From: Gnetum montanum
Taxonomy: Eukaryota > Streptophyta > Gnetopsida > Gnetales > Gnetaceae
Direction of reading: 5' to 3'
Length of the DNA: 64,000 nt
Assembly: GCA_015680685.1 (NCBI GenBank)
Contig: MNCI01002682.1
Coordinates: forward strand, 355,995-419,994
Positions 44,901 to 56,469 of this stretch are shown here, in pieces. The position numbers and the translations under genes are program-made. Each line of letters starts with the position of its first letter. The first letter of the stretch is position 1. Under the pieces are notes generated by a model. That model did not search any database. It had not been told where the DNA came from and saw only the letters and a program-made list of their open reading frames with translations.

Positions 44901-46210
44901 GAATAGAGATTATGATGTATAACTCTTTGTGATAGAGCTCAGTTACATGTGTATAAACCCATCTTATGATCAATCATGTGAAATTAAATGTGTAATGCTA
45001 TGAGCTTGATGATGTGGATGTTGACACTATTATGGCTATGACTATTTGTGATGATATGACATGCTTGTATAACTTGAGATATACAGACCTTGATGTGGGT
45101 TGCTCAACATGCCTCACACCTCTCCTTCATCATAAGATCAAATTCCATATTTATAAGAATGCGTAAAGACTTACACTCAATCACATACTAATCCTTTTTA
45201 TATGTAGGTGATGGAGCTAAGAGCTCATGAGGGAAGTAGACTTGAGGAAGGTGATGCAGGCCTTGGTTCCATATTTCTATGTTTTTTATTACACATTTTT
45301 ATGTATGAAATGGATATCTTTGCCAATGATGTTGGTTTGGATGATTCATGAACTATTAGTTCATTGTATAGTGTATATATAATGTATAGTTAGACAAGAA
45401 ATGTACCAAACATATAGAATGATATGCTATGATGTTTTGGGCTTGATGTATGTATAGCTTGAATATGTGATTTACCATTCTTATGTATAATTTGATCTTT
45501 TGGTTGATAGTTACATATGATAATTTAGTATATGCTTACATAGTTAGCTTGTTTATTAGATTTTTATGGAGTGGTTTATGAAATTTAGTTTTGTTTGATT
45601 AATTTCCATATACATAATGCAATGCGATAGCTCTCAATATACTAATATATGTGTTAGTACATTTGAGCATTAGATGGATCAATTTTTTTAAAAGTATAAG
45701 GAAGAATAAGTACTAGTCCTATGCTACCAAAAGAAAATGATGGAAATTATATCTATTTATTGATGGAAAAATCGTAATCATTTGGAAGTGTAAATTAGCT
45801 TTGGCTATCTGTTGGCCACTAGTGTCACTTAAGGGAATTTTAGTTTACTATTTCAAGGTAAATTGGAAATTCTTGAAAAGAAATCTGTTAGGAATCGATG
45901 AAATTTCAATCATTACATGCCTTAGCAAGAAATCATGGGAAATCAGAAATAATGCAAGAATCTAAAACTTCTCACCAAAATACCCAATCATCATAGGCAT
46001 ATTTTGAATATATAGACAAGAAATCGATATCTACCACATGATTTTGCAACTGGGAGGTTTTGGGTAGCCTAGCTATCCGATGAACAAAAGGAAGATAGAA
46101 AACTTGCATCAAAGAGGATGATTCAAATAAGGGATTCTCCTTTAAATATTAAAAGGAGAACAAACTCAGAAAGCCAAGAATGCGGTTATCAAAATTTTTC
46201 TATAGTTAGT
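41934..46210. repeat. Right part of repeat F, including a 0.8-kb tandem duplication
   Basis: Continuation of the sequence interrupted by D, rich in TATGAT/ATGATG words. No coding frame is convincing; 42097-42300 and 42443-42661 are AT-rich and motif-free. 43687-45320 is a tandem duplication described separately. The copies carry ACTAACTCACTTTACATGCA then AGTGATGG, which resembles the R-region end of chromovirus-type LTRs. That comparison is only suggestive. 45700-46210 is unassigned. Confidence 0.4.
43687..45320. repeat. Tandem duplication, two copies of about 0.8 kb
   Basis: Copy 1 is about 43687-44491, copy 2 about 44492-45320. Matching landmarks include CTCTAGAAG (43709 and 44518), GATATCATGCTATACA (43827 and 44644) and GATATGACATGCTTGTAT (about 44238 and 45053). 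The copies are visibly diverged, so the duplication is old. Confidence 0.85.
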
Positions 46211-46988
46211 TGATGAGTCGTGATATTGCGTACACGATATCACGGCCCACTAAAACATCTATAAATAAAAGGTGGCTTTCCCTATTCTAGGCATCTAGAT
46301 CTAGACCCTTAGCCAAACTATAGCAATTTTACCATTCTAGAGTTAGAATAATTTCCATGTGCTTGCAGTAGGAGTCTCAAAGTGAATGGATCTTTATTCA
46401 AGCAAATTGTACCTGAGCACACATTTGTGTACGTCAATAAAGATGAACTTTCTGATAAACCTTGCAGCATGTGGACTAAGCTAAATATGATTTTATTATT
46501 GTTAATTATTTAAATGCTTTCCTAGATAATTAATCTCTCTCAACCCTTGACTCTCCTAGTAAAGTGCACTCAGTACAACCGCTTCGAGCACATGTGTAGT
46601 GCTTGGTAACCCAGTAACGAGTAGCGTTTCGTAATCCCAACAGCATTGCACTAGTTCAAGGTGTGTACAGTAAGTGGGAATAGATACTTGTGCTAGGACG
46701 ATTAGAACTTAGTTAGTGAATAGTTAATGAAAGTTAGTCAATTAGTTCTCTTCACCTTTCCCCATTAGCATAGGACATTAAAAAGATAAAAGATATAAAA
46801 ATCACATACCTCAAGCTTACTTAACCATACAACTGTGATAATGCAAGTAAGTTTGGGAAGACAACGATTGATTAACCTTAAGTGTTCCATTAGGGAGCGT
46901 AAGCACTTAGTCCTTGGTGTTCGACTGGATCGCACGTGAGATGCTCGTATTCATATGGTTGAGTGTTGGGGTACCTCACCACTCATCA
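46211..46988 (+). repeat. 5' LTR of A2
   Basis: 778-bp LTR. Two palindrome cores (GATATT and GATATC, 46222-46241), TATAAATA (46260-46267), R hairpin words and U5 repeats as in A1, ending ACTCATCA. Confidence 0.92.
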
Positions 46989-46989
46989 T

Positions 46990-47007
46990 TAGCACCGTTG
47001 CTGGGGA
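46990..47007 (+). other. Primer-binding site of A2, decayed tRNA-Asp type
   Basis: TAGCACCGTTGCTGGGGA: three transitions from the tRNA-Asp complement. A1 has the same first two, which may therefore predate both insertions. Confidence 0.87.
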
Positions 47008-47134
47008 CTTAGTTGTTTGTGCGCTGCGTAGAACATAGGAGATCATTTACATCGTTGGGATGCTAGAACGAACCCTTAGGGTTGATCAAAAGAAAAATTA
47101 GATAATTTTAAATAGCACACTGAACAAGACTAAA

Positions 47135-50100
47135 ATGTCTTCTTCTTCGCACAAAAGCACTTCACCACCTAGGAACAACACAAGAGATAGTCGATGGCAC
47201 AACATACATAACCAAGGTCTGCCAGTTCCTCAACAATTCTGTGTGGTATATATTCATCATGATGAATATGTACCCAACTTTACCTTTATTCTCCATTAAG
47301 ATGAAAAACTATGTTGGAGAGACTTGGAGGGTAACATAGTATTGCCTCCAAATTGAGTAGTCCCCAACATGCTCCTTCATGCTCTTGCACAAATAGACAT
47401 GTCACAGTTATATGCAAAGTACATTGGATGCGATTATGATACAAGGGACTACCAACCCACATGACTGCAATTTCAAAGGGACTTGTGACAGGAGAGATAC
47501 TATACATCGTTGAAGGGCAAAGGACCCCATAACACTTCACCCGTCTTAAGCAAAATCAAGGGTGGTGAACCTATTTCCATAGGTTCTCCACAAAATGATT
47601 TTCCCCCTCCTAACGATGGTGAGGAGATGGTGTATCAGAACCTTCACTTTATGATTCACAATCCTAGTTCTAATCCCCATGAACACCAAGTGTTCAACGA
47701 GGGAACACAAACACATGATAAGGGTGGGTAGTCTGATCGTCATCATGATCGGGGCCAAGACCACTGAAGAGAAGGTAGGAAGCATCGTCATGGAAATGAT
47801 TCTCCTTCTTCTTCACCTTCATCTTCACATTCACCCTCTCCTTCTATATTAGGATGCAATCATAAGGAACCTAACTGTGAGGAGAAAGGTAAAAAAAATG
47901 AGAAACCTCAACAAGAGAGTCGAGAATGAGGATGAGGGTATTCTAGAGAATCATAGCATAGAGGAAGGGAAAGTAGGGAACTATGTAGACATCATAGATG
48001 CTATGAAAGAAATGACCACGAAGAACTCCTACTTGTAACCCGAAGCATGTTAGACATCACAGAGGCTGTAAGAATACCTACAAGGCACCAAAAACATAGC
48101 AGGATCAATAGACTAGACATGAATAATATCCCACGATTTGAGGGGGGATATAACGATGATCCTCAGAACCACTTATAGGCATTTCATGATGCATGTGCCT
48201 TGCAGAACATTGAGAATGAGTGGAAAAAATTAAAGTTTTTCCCAAGGACACTGATGAAAGAAGCGGAAAGCTGGTACCGATACTTAGAATTGGAATCCAT
48301 TCGAAGGTGGAGTACAATGCTAGAACTGTTTAAGGATAAATATCAAACGTACTCCCGAGTGTCCAACCTACGAAAGCAAATCTAATGATGGAAGCAAGGA
48401 AACCATGAACCCTTGGATGCTGCCATGGGTCTATATTATGCACTATTACATTGTTTCCCAGGCCATGGTTACTTGCAACAGGATCAACTACACCATCTCG
48501 TAGATGGACTTAGGCATGAAACCAGGAGCACCCTTGGAACGTATGCCCAAGGGAGATTATCATAGCTTAGGTTCCATCAAGTTCATAGATTGTTGGAGCA
48601 AGTAGCTAAGGAAGAAGGGGAGCTACGTAAGAGAGAAAGTGTGGAAGAGTACAACTGCGATCCTTCCCTCTAAAAAAGGGGAGTGAGATTCTGTGAGGAG
48701 GAGGAAGAGTCACCACTTGAGGAGATGGTGAATAGGAAAACCTTGCCGCTCCAAAAATTAACAACAGAGGTGTCGGCAAAGGTAGACCAAATGTGGGACT
48801 CCTTAGATAGTAGATTTAAAACTATTCTTAAAATTGTAGAGGAGTCTAAGGAGTGACGTTGTGACTATGACAAAAAGAAAAAGAGGGATTTGGACCATGC
48901 ACGTAACAAAGGTAAGCGTAAAATGGCCATCATTGAAGAGGTTGTAGATTCCGATATGAACAATGATGGTGGATGTGAAATATGCCAGTATGACCATCCT
49001 AAGGGATGTTGCCCAGTAATCTCACATTTGCAAGAGTCTGGGGTGTATGCACTTAATCCATGACTTAACAAACGGCAAGCACCCTGACAGTTACCTTATC
49101 CCCAAGGTAACCCAAGGCAGTTCCATCAACCTTTAACGTATTATCTAAGTGGAACTCCACCACAACCTATTTAGCAACACCATCAATGGTAATACCCACA
49201 GTCATGGGGGATGCCACCGCTAAGGCAACAATACCCTTACCAGTAACCGGATCCATATGGCTACTACATGCAACAGCCAATCTCTCTACGTGACTCTGTT
49301 GGTCACATGACATCACAACGTCACTACCAAGCTTGGGAGTATTATAGGACTCCTTCTCCTGGGAGAGACAACCCACAAACATACCATCCTCCGAACCCAT
49401 CCATGACTCTCACACCGATAGCTCCACTACCACCCGCTCCAGCAATGCAAGGGAAACTCCCCACTCAACCGCAGCAACGTAATGCTATGAGAGTTATGAA
49501 CCTTCAACCCGTTGCTGGTTCTAATAACCATACAAAGAGAAGACCTTTCTTTAGAACCAATAGTCCAACCAAGCTCTCACAACCACAAGCGGTTGAGCCT
49601 CAGCACTCTCCTCTATCAAATAAGGCTTCAGAGCTCCCTTAAAACCAAAAATAGAGCTCAATGCACACAGTTATGTTAACGCATGCCATTACTGACTGGA
49701 TTAAGGTGGGCCACCTTCCCAAGAAATTCTCTGATCTTGGAAGTCCTTTAATCTATCTCCAAGTTTTTGGGAATGAACCTCGTAAAGCTCTTTTGGACTC
49801 AGGTTCCAGAGTCAACTTAATATCACAAGAGAGGTATAAAGCCTGGAACCTGCCTCCACTAAAGAAGATCAATATTCACTTAAAGTTGGCTGACCAGTCC
49901 ATCACTGTTCCCTTGGGACTGGTGGAGGACATCATTACCACTGTGTGTGGATGGTCATAAGTAGCTAATTTCCTAGTAATACAAGTAAACAATGACAAAG
50001 GGGACTTCCCAATAATAATGGGGAAGGCATGGCTAAGTACCATAAATGCATGCCTAGGAATCCGTGATCTTTCCCTAGAAATATCTAAGGAAAATGATTT

Positions 50101-50446
50101 TGGGAAGATAAAGAAGAAGAAAGTTCCATGCATCACATATAGTGATACAGAGGGTGATGGCGTACAGGAATGTTCAGCATTGCCTGCATGCAACCGGTGT
50201 GCCTAGGAAGTTAACATACAAAAGTGTCTGTATGTAGCAACCACACAACAAGAAAACACCCAATGGTTGACAACTAATCAAAAGAGCAACTCATCAATGT
50301 GCATGGAACTAACTGAGGGATCAACTTGCACTCTCGTCGAAAGCATAGATGCACTGGAGCAAGAGCGTCGTCGACTTTCAAACCTTAACTTGAAAACATC
50401 AATTGGGGGAAGTCGAAACCTTCTAAAAAATTCAAACAAATAGTCC
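47135..50446 (+). pseudogene. A2 gag-retropepsin polyprotein, broken
   Basis: Same domain order as A1: MSSSSHKS start, DEYVPNFTFILH, capsid-like core (48050-48650), KVDQMWDSLDSR, zinc-knuckle-like CEICQYDHPKGCC intact at 48974-49012, Tyr/Gln/Pro spacer, retropepsin (about 49660-50200) with intact active site ALLDSGSRVNLIS (Asp 49796-49798) and FPIIMGKAWLSTINACLGI. After the protease, ESIDALEQERRRLSNLNLKT ends the frame. Stops still break it, including the TAA near 49960 inside the protease and a TAG in PI-TAG-QHHQW that A1 shares at the same position. It is the best copy for the zinc motif and the catalytic triad. Confidence 0.85.
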
Positions 50447-52499
50447 GATAAGAGAATGCTAGTCAGTATGCAACAAATCAAACCTTATCATGAATCCACA
50501 ACGGTCAATGCACACTGCACATCAGAGAAAGGATGACCTCGCTCGTTATTTCGGATCTCTACCTTCCAACTTAGTCATGGGGGAGATGGCCATCTATGCT
50601 GATAAATTGAGGCCCTCAGTTCCTTTTTAATTTTTTTACAAATTTTTTGTTTTACACATTTTTGTTTTATAAATTTCTTTAACTTTTCTTCTTTTTGTTT
50701 TACAACATCATTCATACTTTTTCGTTATTTGTATGTTCACTTATTTTGTTAAGTTCATCACCTAATAAGTGCTCTTGATGATGGTATGAACTATATTCTA
50801 TTGGTTGCTAATGTTTGATTTTTACCTTTAAGCTATGTTGTTGATACTAAGGTATGGTTCTTTTGATATAATAGGCAATGAGTCCACATCATCCATGCAT
50901 CCAGAAATTTTTATGGTCTCTCTTGGCTTGGAATTGTATAGTCCCCTTTCCTTAAATAATAAGAACTATCAATGAATCAGTGACTGGGAATTTCTCAAAC
51001 TAAGGAAGGACTTAAGGACTAAAAAGGGTGTGACTTCAAAGGGATTTGATGCATTTGTATTGGCCATTCTCTTGGGTGCTTGGATGTTTTCTTCTTGAGT
51101 TTTTCTTACCATTCCGATGTTGCCCCCATTATCGAGAAATTGAGCTAATAAAAATAATAAGTCTTTGCATGGTGTGGTTCTCACGCAGAAAAAGAAGAAG
51201 AAGAAGTGGGAATTCAAAGCACACCCCTTAGACAAAATAATCCTTTGGGCTACAAGCATTGGTTATGGAACTAAATAAACATGTTTCCTCTAACTAAGGC
51301 CCTTCTTGCTTCCTACTTTCTCTTGTTTTTTTCGTTTCGTTGAAATGGTGGTGACTCTTTGATGGAGCCATTCTTGTTACTTCAAGTGGATGGATTGGCC
51401 AAATGTATTAATGCTAAGTCACTAGATATGGATTAGTTGAGGTTGGATTTGGAATGAGATCTACTAAGTTACATTAACCATTAATACACAAGGGGTTGTA
51501 CACCACCTTGTTCTTGAGACTTCATTCCATTCTCTTCTTTCTATCGTTCTTTCTCCATTGTTCACCTCATTGCTGGTTGTATCAGTAGTCTATATTTTGG
51601 TTGACGCATTGTTTTCTTTTTGGTAAACTCTTGTGGTTAAGACTTTAACTTTTTCTTCCAAATGACATTTCCAGAGTCCATGGACTCTTTGAATGTGGGG
51701 ATGTTAGGGCATTAAGGGCATGAGCTTGCTTTGGGGAGGACCCACTAGCATTCCTATTTGGGGCACCAGTTAATTTCTTTCCCTTAAAAATTTTCAAAAT
51801 CAACATTTATTTTGTTCATTTCCATGTCTAACATCCATCTCATCGATGTTGCAGTTGTCTCTTTTTCTCCATCTTTTTTATGCCTTATCTTTTTCCATTC
51901 TCTCGCTACCGGAGGTTTGCTCTCAGTCATGGGGGTCTTGGTCCAATTTTTTTGATTTTCTCCTAACCCCTACACCTTGGTTAGTCACGAGTATTATATT
52001 TCCAGAATCTGCATCAGCCATATCACAACTCAGCCAATGGACCTTACACCGAGACAAGGTATCAACTACATTGTGAATCATTTACCCTTGCTAATATAAG
52101 ACTATGTTGTGTGTGCAGATGGCAATCATACACCAATGAATTGGATCTAGAGGAAACAATTGGAATGGATTGGTGCTAGAGCAATTATGCAAGGAACAAG
52201 ATTGATGGCGTGGTTATGGATAGATAATGAAAGGTGCAATCTTGGCATCGGCAGCAGTAGACTTGTTCCTTTCCTTTCTCTCTTCTCTCTTCTCTCTCAG
52301 CTGCCAAATAAGGCTGGATGTCAAATGTGTATAGTGTTCACTCTTGTTGTCATGAACACTAATTTTGTCATATATTGTAATGATGATCCATTCACATATC
52401 ATCCCATTCACCATTAGTGTCATTCCAGTTAATAATCTCATACCTTCCCAATATTTTGTAAGGAACTTGAGGACGAGTTTTCATTCAGTCATGGGGGTA
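50447..52499 (+). other. A2 non-coding 3' block and polypurine tract
   Basis: Colinear with A1 28971-31053. AGTCATGGGGG occurs at 50573-50583, 51925-51935 and 52487-52497, the last directly before the 3' LTR. The mini-frame corresponding to A1 29455 lies at about 50914 and has a frameshift. GCTTTGGGGAGGACCC is at about 51728. Confidence 0.8.
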
Positions 52500-53263
52500 T
52501 GATGAGCCGGGATATCGCAGCCTGCTAAAACATCTATAAATAAGAGGCGGCTTTCCCTGTTCTAGGCATCTAGATCTAGACCTTTAGCCAAACGATAGTA
52601 GTTTTACCATTCCAAAGTTAGAATAATTTCCATGTGCCCACAGTAGGAGTCTCAAAGTGAACGGATCTTTATTCGAGCAAATTATACTTGAGCACACATT
52701 TGTGTATGGCAATAAAGACAAACTTTTTGATAAACCTTGCAGCATGTGGACTAAGCTAAATAGGATTTAATTATTATTAATTGTTTAAATGCTTTCCTAG
52801 ATAATTAATCTCTCTCAACCCTTGACTCTCCTAGTAAAGTGCACTCAGTACGACTGCTTCGAGCACGTGTGTAATGCTTGGTAATCTAGTAATGAGTAGC
52901 ATTTGGTAATCCTAGCAGCATTGCATTGGTTTAGGGTGTGTACGGCAAGTGGAAATGGATATTGGCGCTAGGACAATTAGAACTTAGTTAGTGAATAGTT
53001 AATGAAAGTTAGTCAATTAGTTCTATTCACCTTTCCCCATTAGCATAAGACATTAAAAAGATAAAAGATATGAAAATCACATACCTCAAGCTTACTTAAC
53101 CATACAACCATGACAATACAAGTAAGTTTGGGAAGACAACAATTGATTAATCTTAAGTGTTCCATTAGGGTGCGTAAGCACTTAGTCCTTGGAGTTCCAC
53201 CGGATCGCGCGTGAGACGCTTGTATTCGTATGGTTGAGTGTAGGGGTACCTCGCCACTCATCA
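52500..53263 (+). repeat. 3' LTR of A2
   Basis: 764-bp LTR from TGATGAGCCG to GCCACTCATCA. It has only one GATATC core (52511-52516), against two cores in its own 5' LTR, then TATAAATA (52537-52544). R and U5 as in the 5' LTR. Confidence 0.92.
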
Positions 53264-54267
53264 TTAATGATCCTCATTATTATCATAAAATATTTAAACA
53301 TTAATAGTAATAATTGGAGGAATCAGGCAATATCCACATTTTTTGTCCAAGGATTGAATTGCCAAGTACAATAGAACATTGTGGTAAAGACGAGCCTCCA
53401 ATTTATTAGAATTTCCAAGAAATATGCTTGCTTTAGGATTGGGATAAATAGCATTTGTGAAATGTGCCTACAACTCTCATACTTCCTTTGTTATCATTAG
53501 CATTTGATACAAATTGATTCCTCTCCATGAAAGAAAACTATTGTTTCAAGCTACAAACCTAAGTATAGCCCCAACTATAATGCTAACACAAGCCTAGATT
53601 TGGCCACGTCATCAATTGTAGACAATATTTGATGTAGTTCCTCCTAGGGTTCTAACTGCCATGAGGAAGTAGCAATTTTGAAGGTAGTAGATGTGGATGC
53701 ACAAATGATATGGTGGCAATGCAGTGGCATCATTGGCACAGTTGGTAGTAGAATAATTGCAAGGAGTTTGTTGTTGCTCTGTGGTAGGTGCAGTGGCAAC
53801 AATGCTACAAACAACGATGCATGACAACAATAATGTTGCAACAATGACATGTAAAAATGTGCAACGACATCATTAGCATTGGCAAGAAGTACACCAGAAT
53901 TTTCATCATCATTCCCCTCAACCAAGATGGCACCTACAGTGACAAAGATGGCATAATGTGAAGGATGATGTACCGTCTTCCCTACAACACATGGTAGATC
54001 ATAAACCTTTGCCCTTATGTTCCCACAACCGATTGGAGAGAATTACATTTCATTTTAAAATTTAAAATTTAGGCTAGAACATAATAAAAAACTATATAGA
54101 TTATTATGATGGGCATGAGATATAATATAAGTTCGAATAAAAAAAAGAAGCACGTACATGGGAAGCTATGCTTTGGAAAGGGGGGATATAGACCTTAATT
54201 TTTAATTATTATTTTATTTCCTATGAAATTTATATAGAAGTACAACTAACCTCCTAAATGTTTACAT
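53264..54267. other. Unassigned DNA between A2 and repeat E
   Basis: No supported gene. 53644-53925 reads on the minus strand as a 93-codon frame rich in Leu, His and Cys made of CAACAA/TGCAAC-like words; I see no family resemblance. The rest is AT-rich. Confidence 0.45.
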
Positions 54268-55612
54268 TTTATATGACACTTGCCAACTATGACATGTATC
54301 TCTCTAGTTTTTGTAACTTCTTATGATAACTTCCAAGATATTTCTTATCTAGGAAATACTTGGAAATCATAGCTCAAATTTCTAATAACTTCTTATAGAT
54401 GTTATAACTTCTAAGGTAGTTATAAATTAATATTCCTAGATAGTTGCAATACCCTTAACTTCTCATGATTATTGTAACTACCTTAAGGTTACTATAAAAG
54501 GGGCTTCAAAGGTAGAATTAAGGGGGGAGGATGAAAAAATATTGGAAAAAGCAACTTTGAAGATTGTAAAAACATGGCTTTCTAAAGACATCAATTGAAC
54601 TGCTTTGTTTTAATCTCATGAATTCATTTCTTCTTGTTTTGTTTTAGTTACTTAGTTAATGATTTAGGTAGTATTGTGCTTGGCATTTAATTTTGGGATT
54701 TTTTCTAGGTTGCTTTTATAACTCTCTTTTTGCGCAATGTTAGACTTGTATTAAAATTTTCCACAGATAACCTTATGTTGTTGAAAAGACTCAAGAGAAA
54801 TTTAATAGTAATGTCTTAATGAAATTGCCTATTTTGAGCATAGAGGATCTAGAAAGATCTTTGATACTTTGATGGGATTGAAATAACTTCTTTATTTTTA
54901 AAGTGTATTGCCTTGGTATTTTAATCCTAAAATTGTCAAAATTTTTAAAGGCTTAATTGAATGCAATTCTTGACAACTATTAACTAGCCAAAAAACAACT
55001 ATTAACTAGCCAAAATAGAGACTCATACTTTGTGGTTTACATAACATTTTTTGTAGTATAATAAGATTGTCTTTTACGAAGTTGTTTGTTGAGCTTAGAG
55101 AGTTTGGACAATTTGTAGTTAGATTGAACTAGAATAGCTTTATTGCAACATGTTTTCTTGTGTTAATTTATCTTGCTTAAATATTTCAAATTTCACACAA
55201 ATCTACCTTTTTTTCTTTCTCTTTCTAAGTCCATTGAATCTTGCTCTATTTCTAGTTTTCTTGTGGAACTTTCTCTTTGTGGGAAATTAGGAGTAGGATG
55301 GCAGAATTATGATCAAATGCTTTTGCAAATTTTATTTGTTACAAGTAATGTACTATAGGGATTGTATAAAATAAGTGATTAGACAAAATAGGAATCTCCA
55401 ACAACTCACAGTATTTGACAAAGTTAGCTGAATTTCTTTTATGATAGCCAGTTTTAGTTTCATAAACAACCTAACCATTTCAACATTCACAACAATAAAC
55501 ACATACTCATGATTAGTTGATTTCATAACTATTGAGTTTATTTGGAGGAATCTGGGCCTTGGTGTTGCTAGAGAACAGTAAGCACCTAAACCTTGTTTGA
55601 AGAACACCCTTG
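54268..55612 (+). repeat. Repeat E, copy 2 (TATA-bearing, LTR-like)
   Basis: Colinear with 19880-21092: TTGTAACTACCTTAAGG then ACTATAAAAGGGG (about 54490-54502), TTTTTGCGCAATGTTAGACT, and the end CTTGGTGTTGCTAGAGAA. Two diverged copies in unrelated positions show it is a dispersed family. Ends and target duplications are not resolved. Confidence 0.6.
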
Positions 55613-56029
55613 ATCCTATGGATTTTCAAGGTTACTAGACCATGAGACACACAATGTTAGTAATCCTAAACTATTACCAGTAGTTCTTTTGGTGTTAGAA
55701 GGGGCTGAAAATTTATCCTCTATGTTCATAAGCCTGATAGTGTTAGAACACCAAAAATTCTTTGTTGCTACCAGGGTTTAAGAAGTTAGATATTATTTTC
55801 AATTAATGATCAAAAAGACCAATAGTTTGGAGGATTTCAAAGGTTCCAAAAAGATTCTTGATTATAAGACTGATAATTCATCATAAGAAGAATAGAAGAA
55901 GGTTCTTGAGTTTGGAACAAGTAGTGGATTAAAGTCGAGAAAGATAAGAAGATCACCCCTTCTACTCATTTATTGGTCTAGAAGAGAAGGTAAAAGAAGC
56001 ATAAGAGTTCAACGATCAAAAGAAATTCA
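55613..56029. other. Unassigned DNA, junction with A3
   Basis: No frame or repeat recognised. Similarity to the A-family 3' block begins at about 56030, marking the breakpoint where A3 lost its 3' end. Confidence 0.45.
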
Positions 56030-56469
56030 AATGCATCAAGTTCCCTTGAAGCCACACCCTTTTCAATTCTTGAGTCCTTCCTTAGTTTGAGAAATGCCCA
56101 GTCACCGATTCGTTGAAAGTTCTTATTATTTTGAAGAAAGGGACTATATAGTTCTAAGCCAAGAGAGACCATAGAAATAATAAGAAATAATAAGGTATGG
56201 CTTAGATTTTTGTTCTAAGCCAAGAGAGACCATAACTTAAAGGTAAAAAGCAAACATTAGCAACTAATAGAAAATAGTTCATACCATCATTAGAGCACTT
56301 ATTGGTGACAAACTTGACAAAATGAATAACACACACACACACACACACATACAAATAAAAGAAAAAGTATAAATGATGTTGTAAAACAAAAACTTAAAAA
56401 AAACTGAGGGCCTCAAATGATCAGCATAGGTGGCCATCTCCCCCATGATTGAATTGAAAGGGAGAGATC
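56030..56469 (-). other. A3 start of 3' block, with conserved mini-frame and AC repeat
   Basis: 55978-56172 encodes MVSLGLELYSPFLQNNKNFQ and RIGDWAFLKLRKDSRIEKGV, almost the same as A1 29455-29640. The AC run at 56331-56349 corresponds to the GT run of A1. CATCTCCCCCATGA near 56446 is the complement of the first internal polypurine-like motif. Confidence 0.75.

Larger units (their letters stand above)
46211..53263 (+). mobile_element. Complete non-autonomous gag-protease LTR retrotransposon A2
   Basis: 7053-bp element, LTRs 46211-46988 and 52500-53263. Flanking 5-mers are TTAGT (46206-46210) and TTAAT (53264-53268), one mismatch. It has the same structure as A1: tRNA-Asp primer site, gag-retropepsin frame, about 2 kb without coding sequence, polypurine tract. 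No reverse transcriptase or integrase. Confidence 0.9.

Noticed and set aside
53644-53925. 93-codon minus-strand frame with His/Cys/Leu
   Set aside because: Built from short CAACAA-like words, with no motif or relatives in the window.
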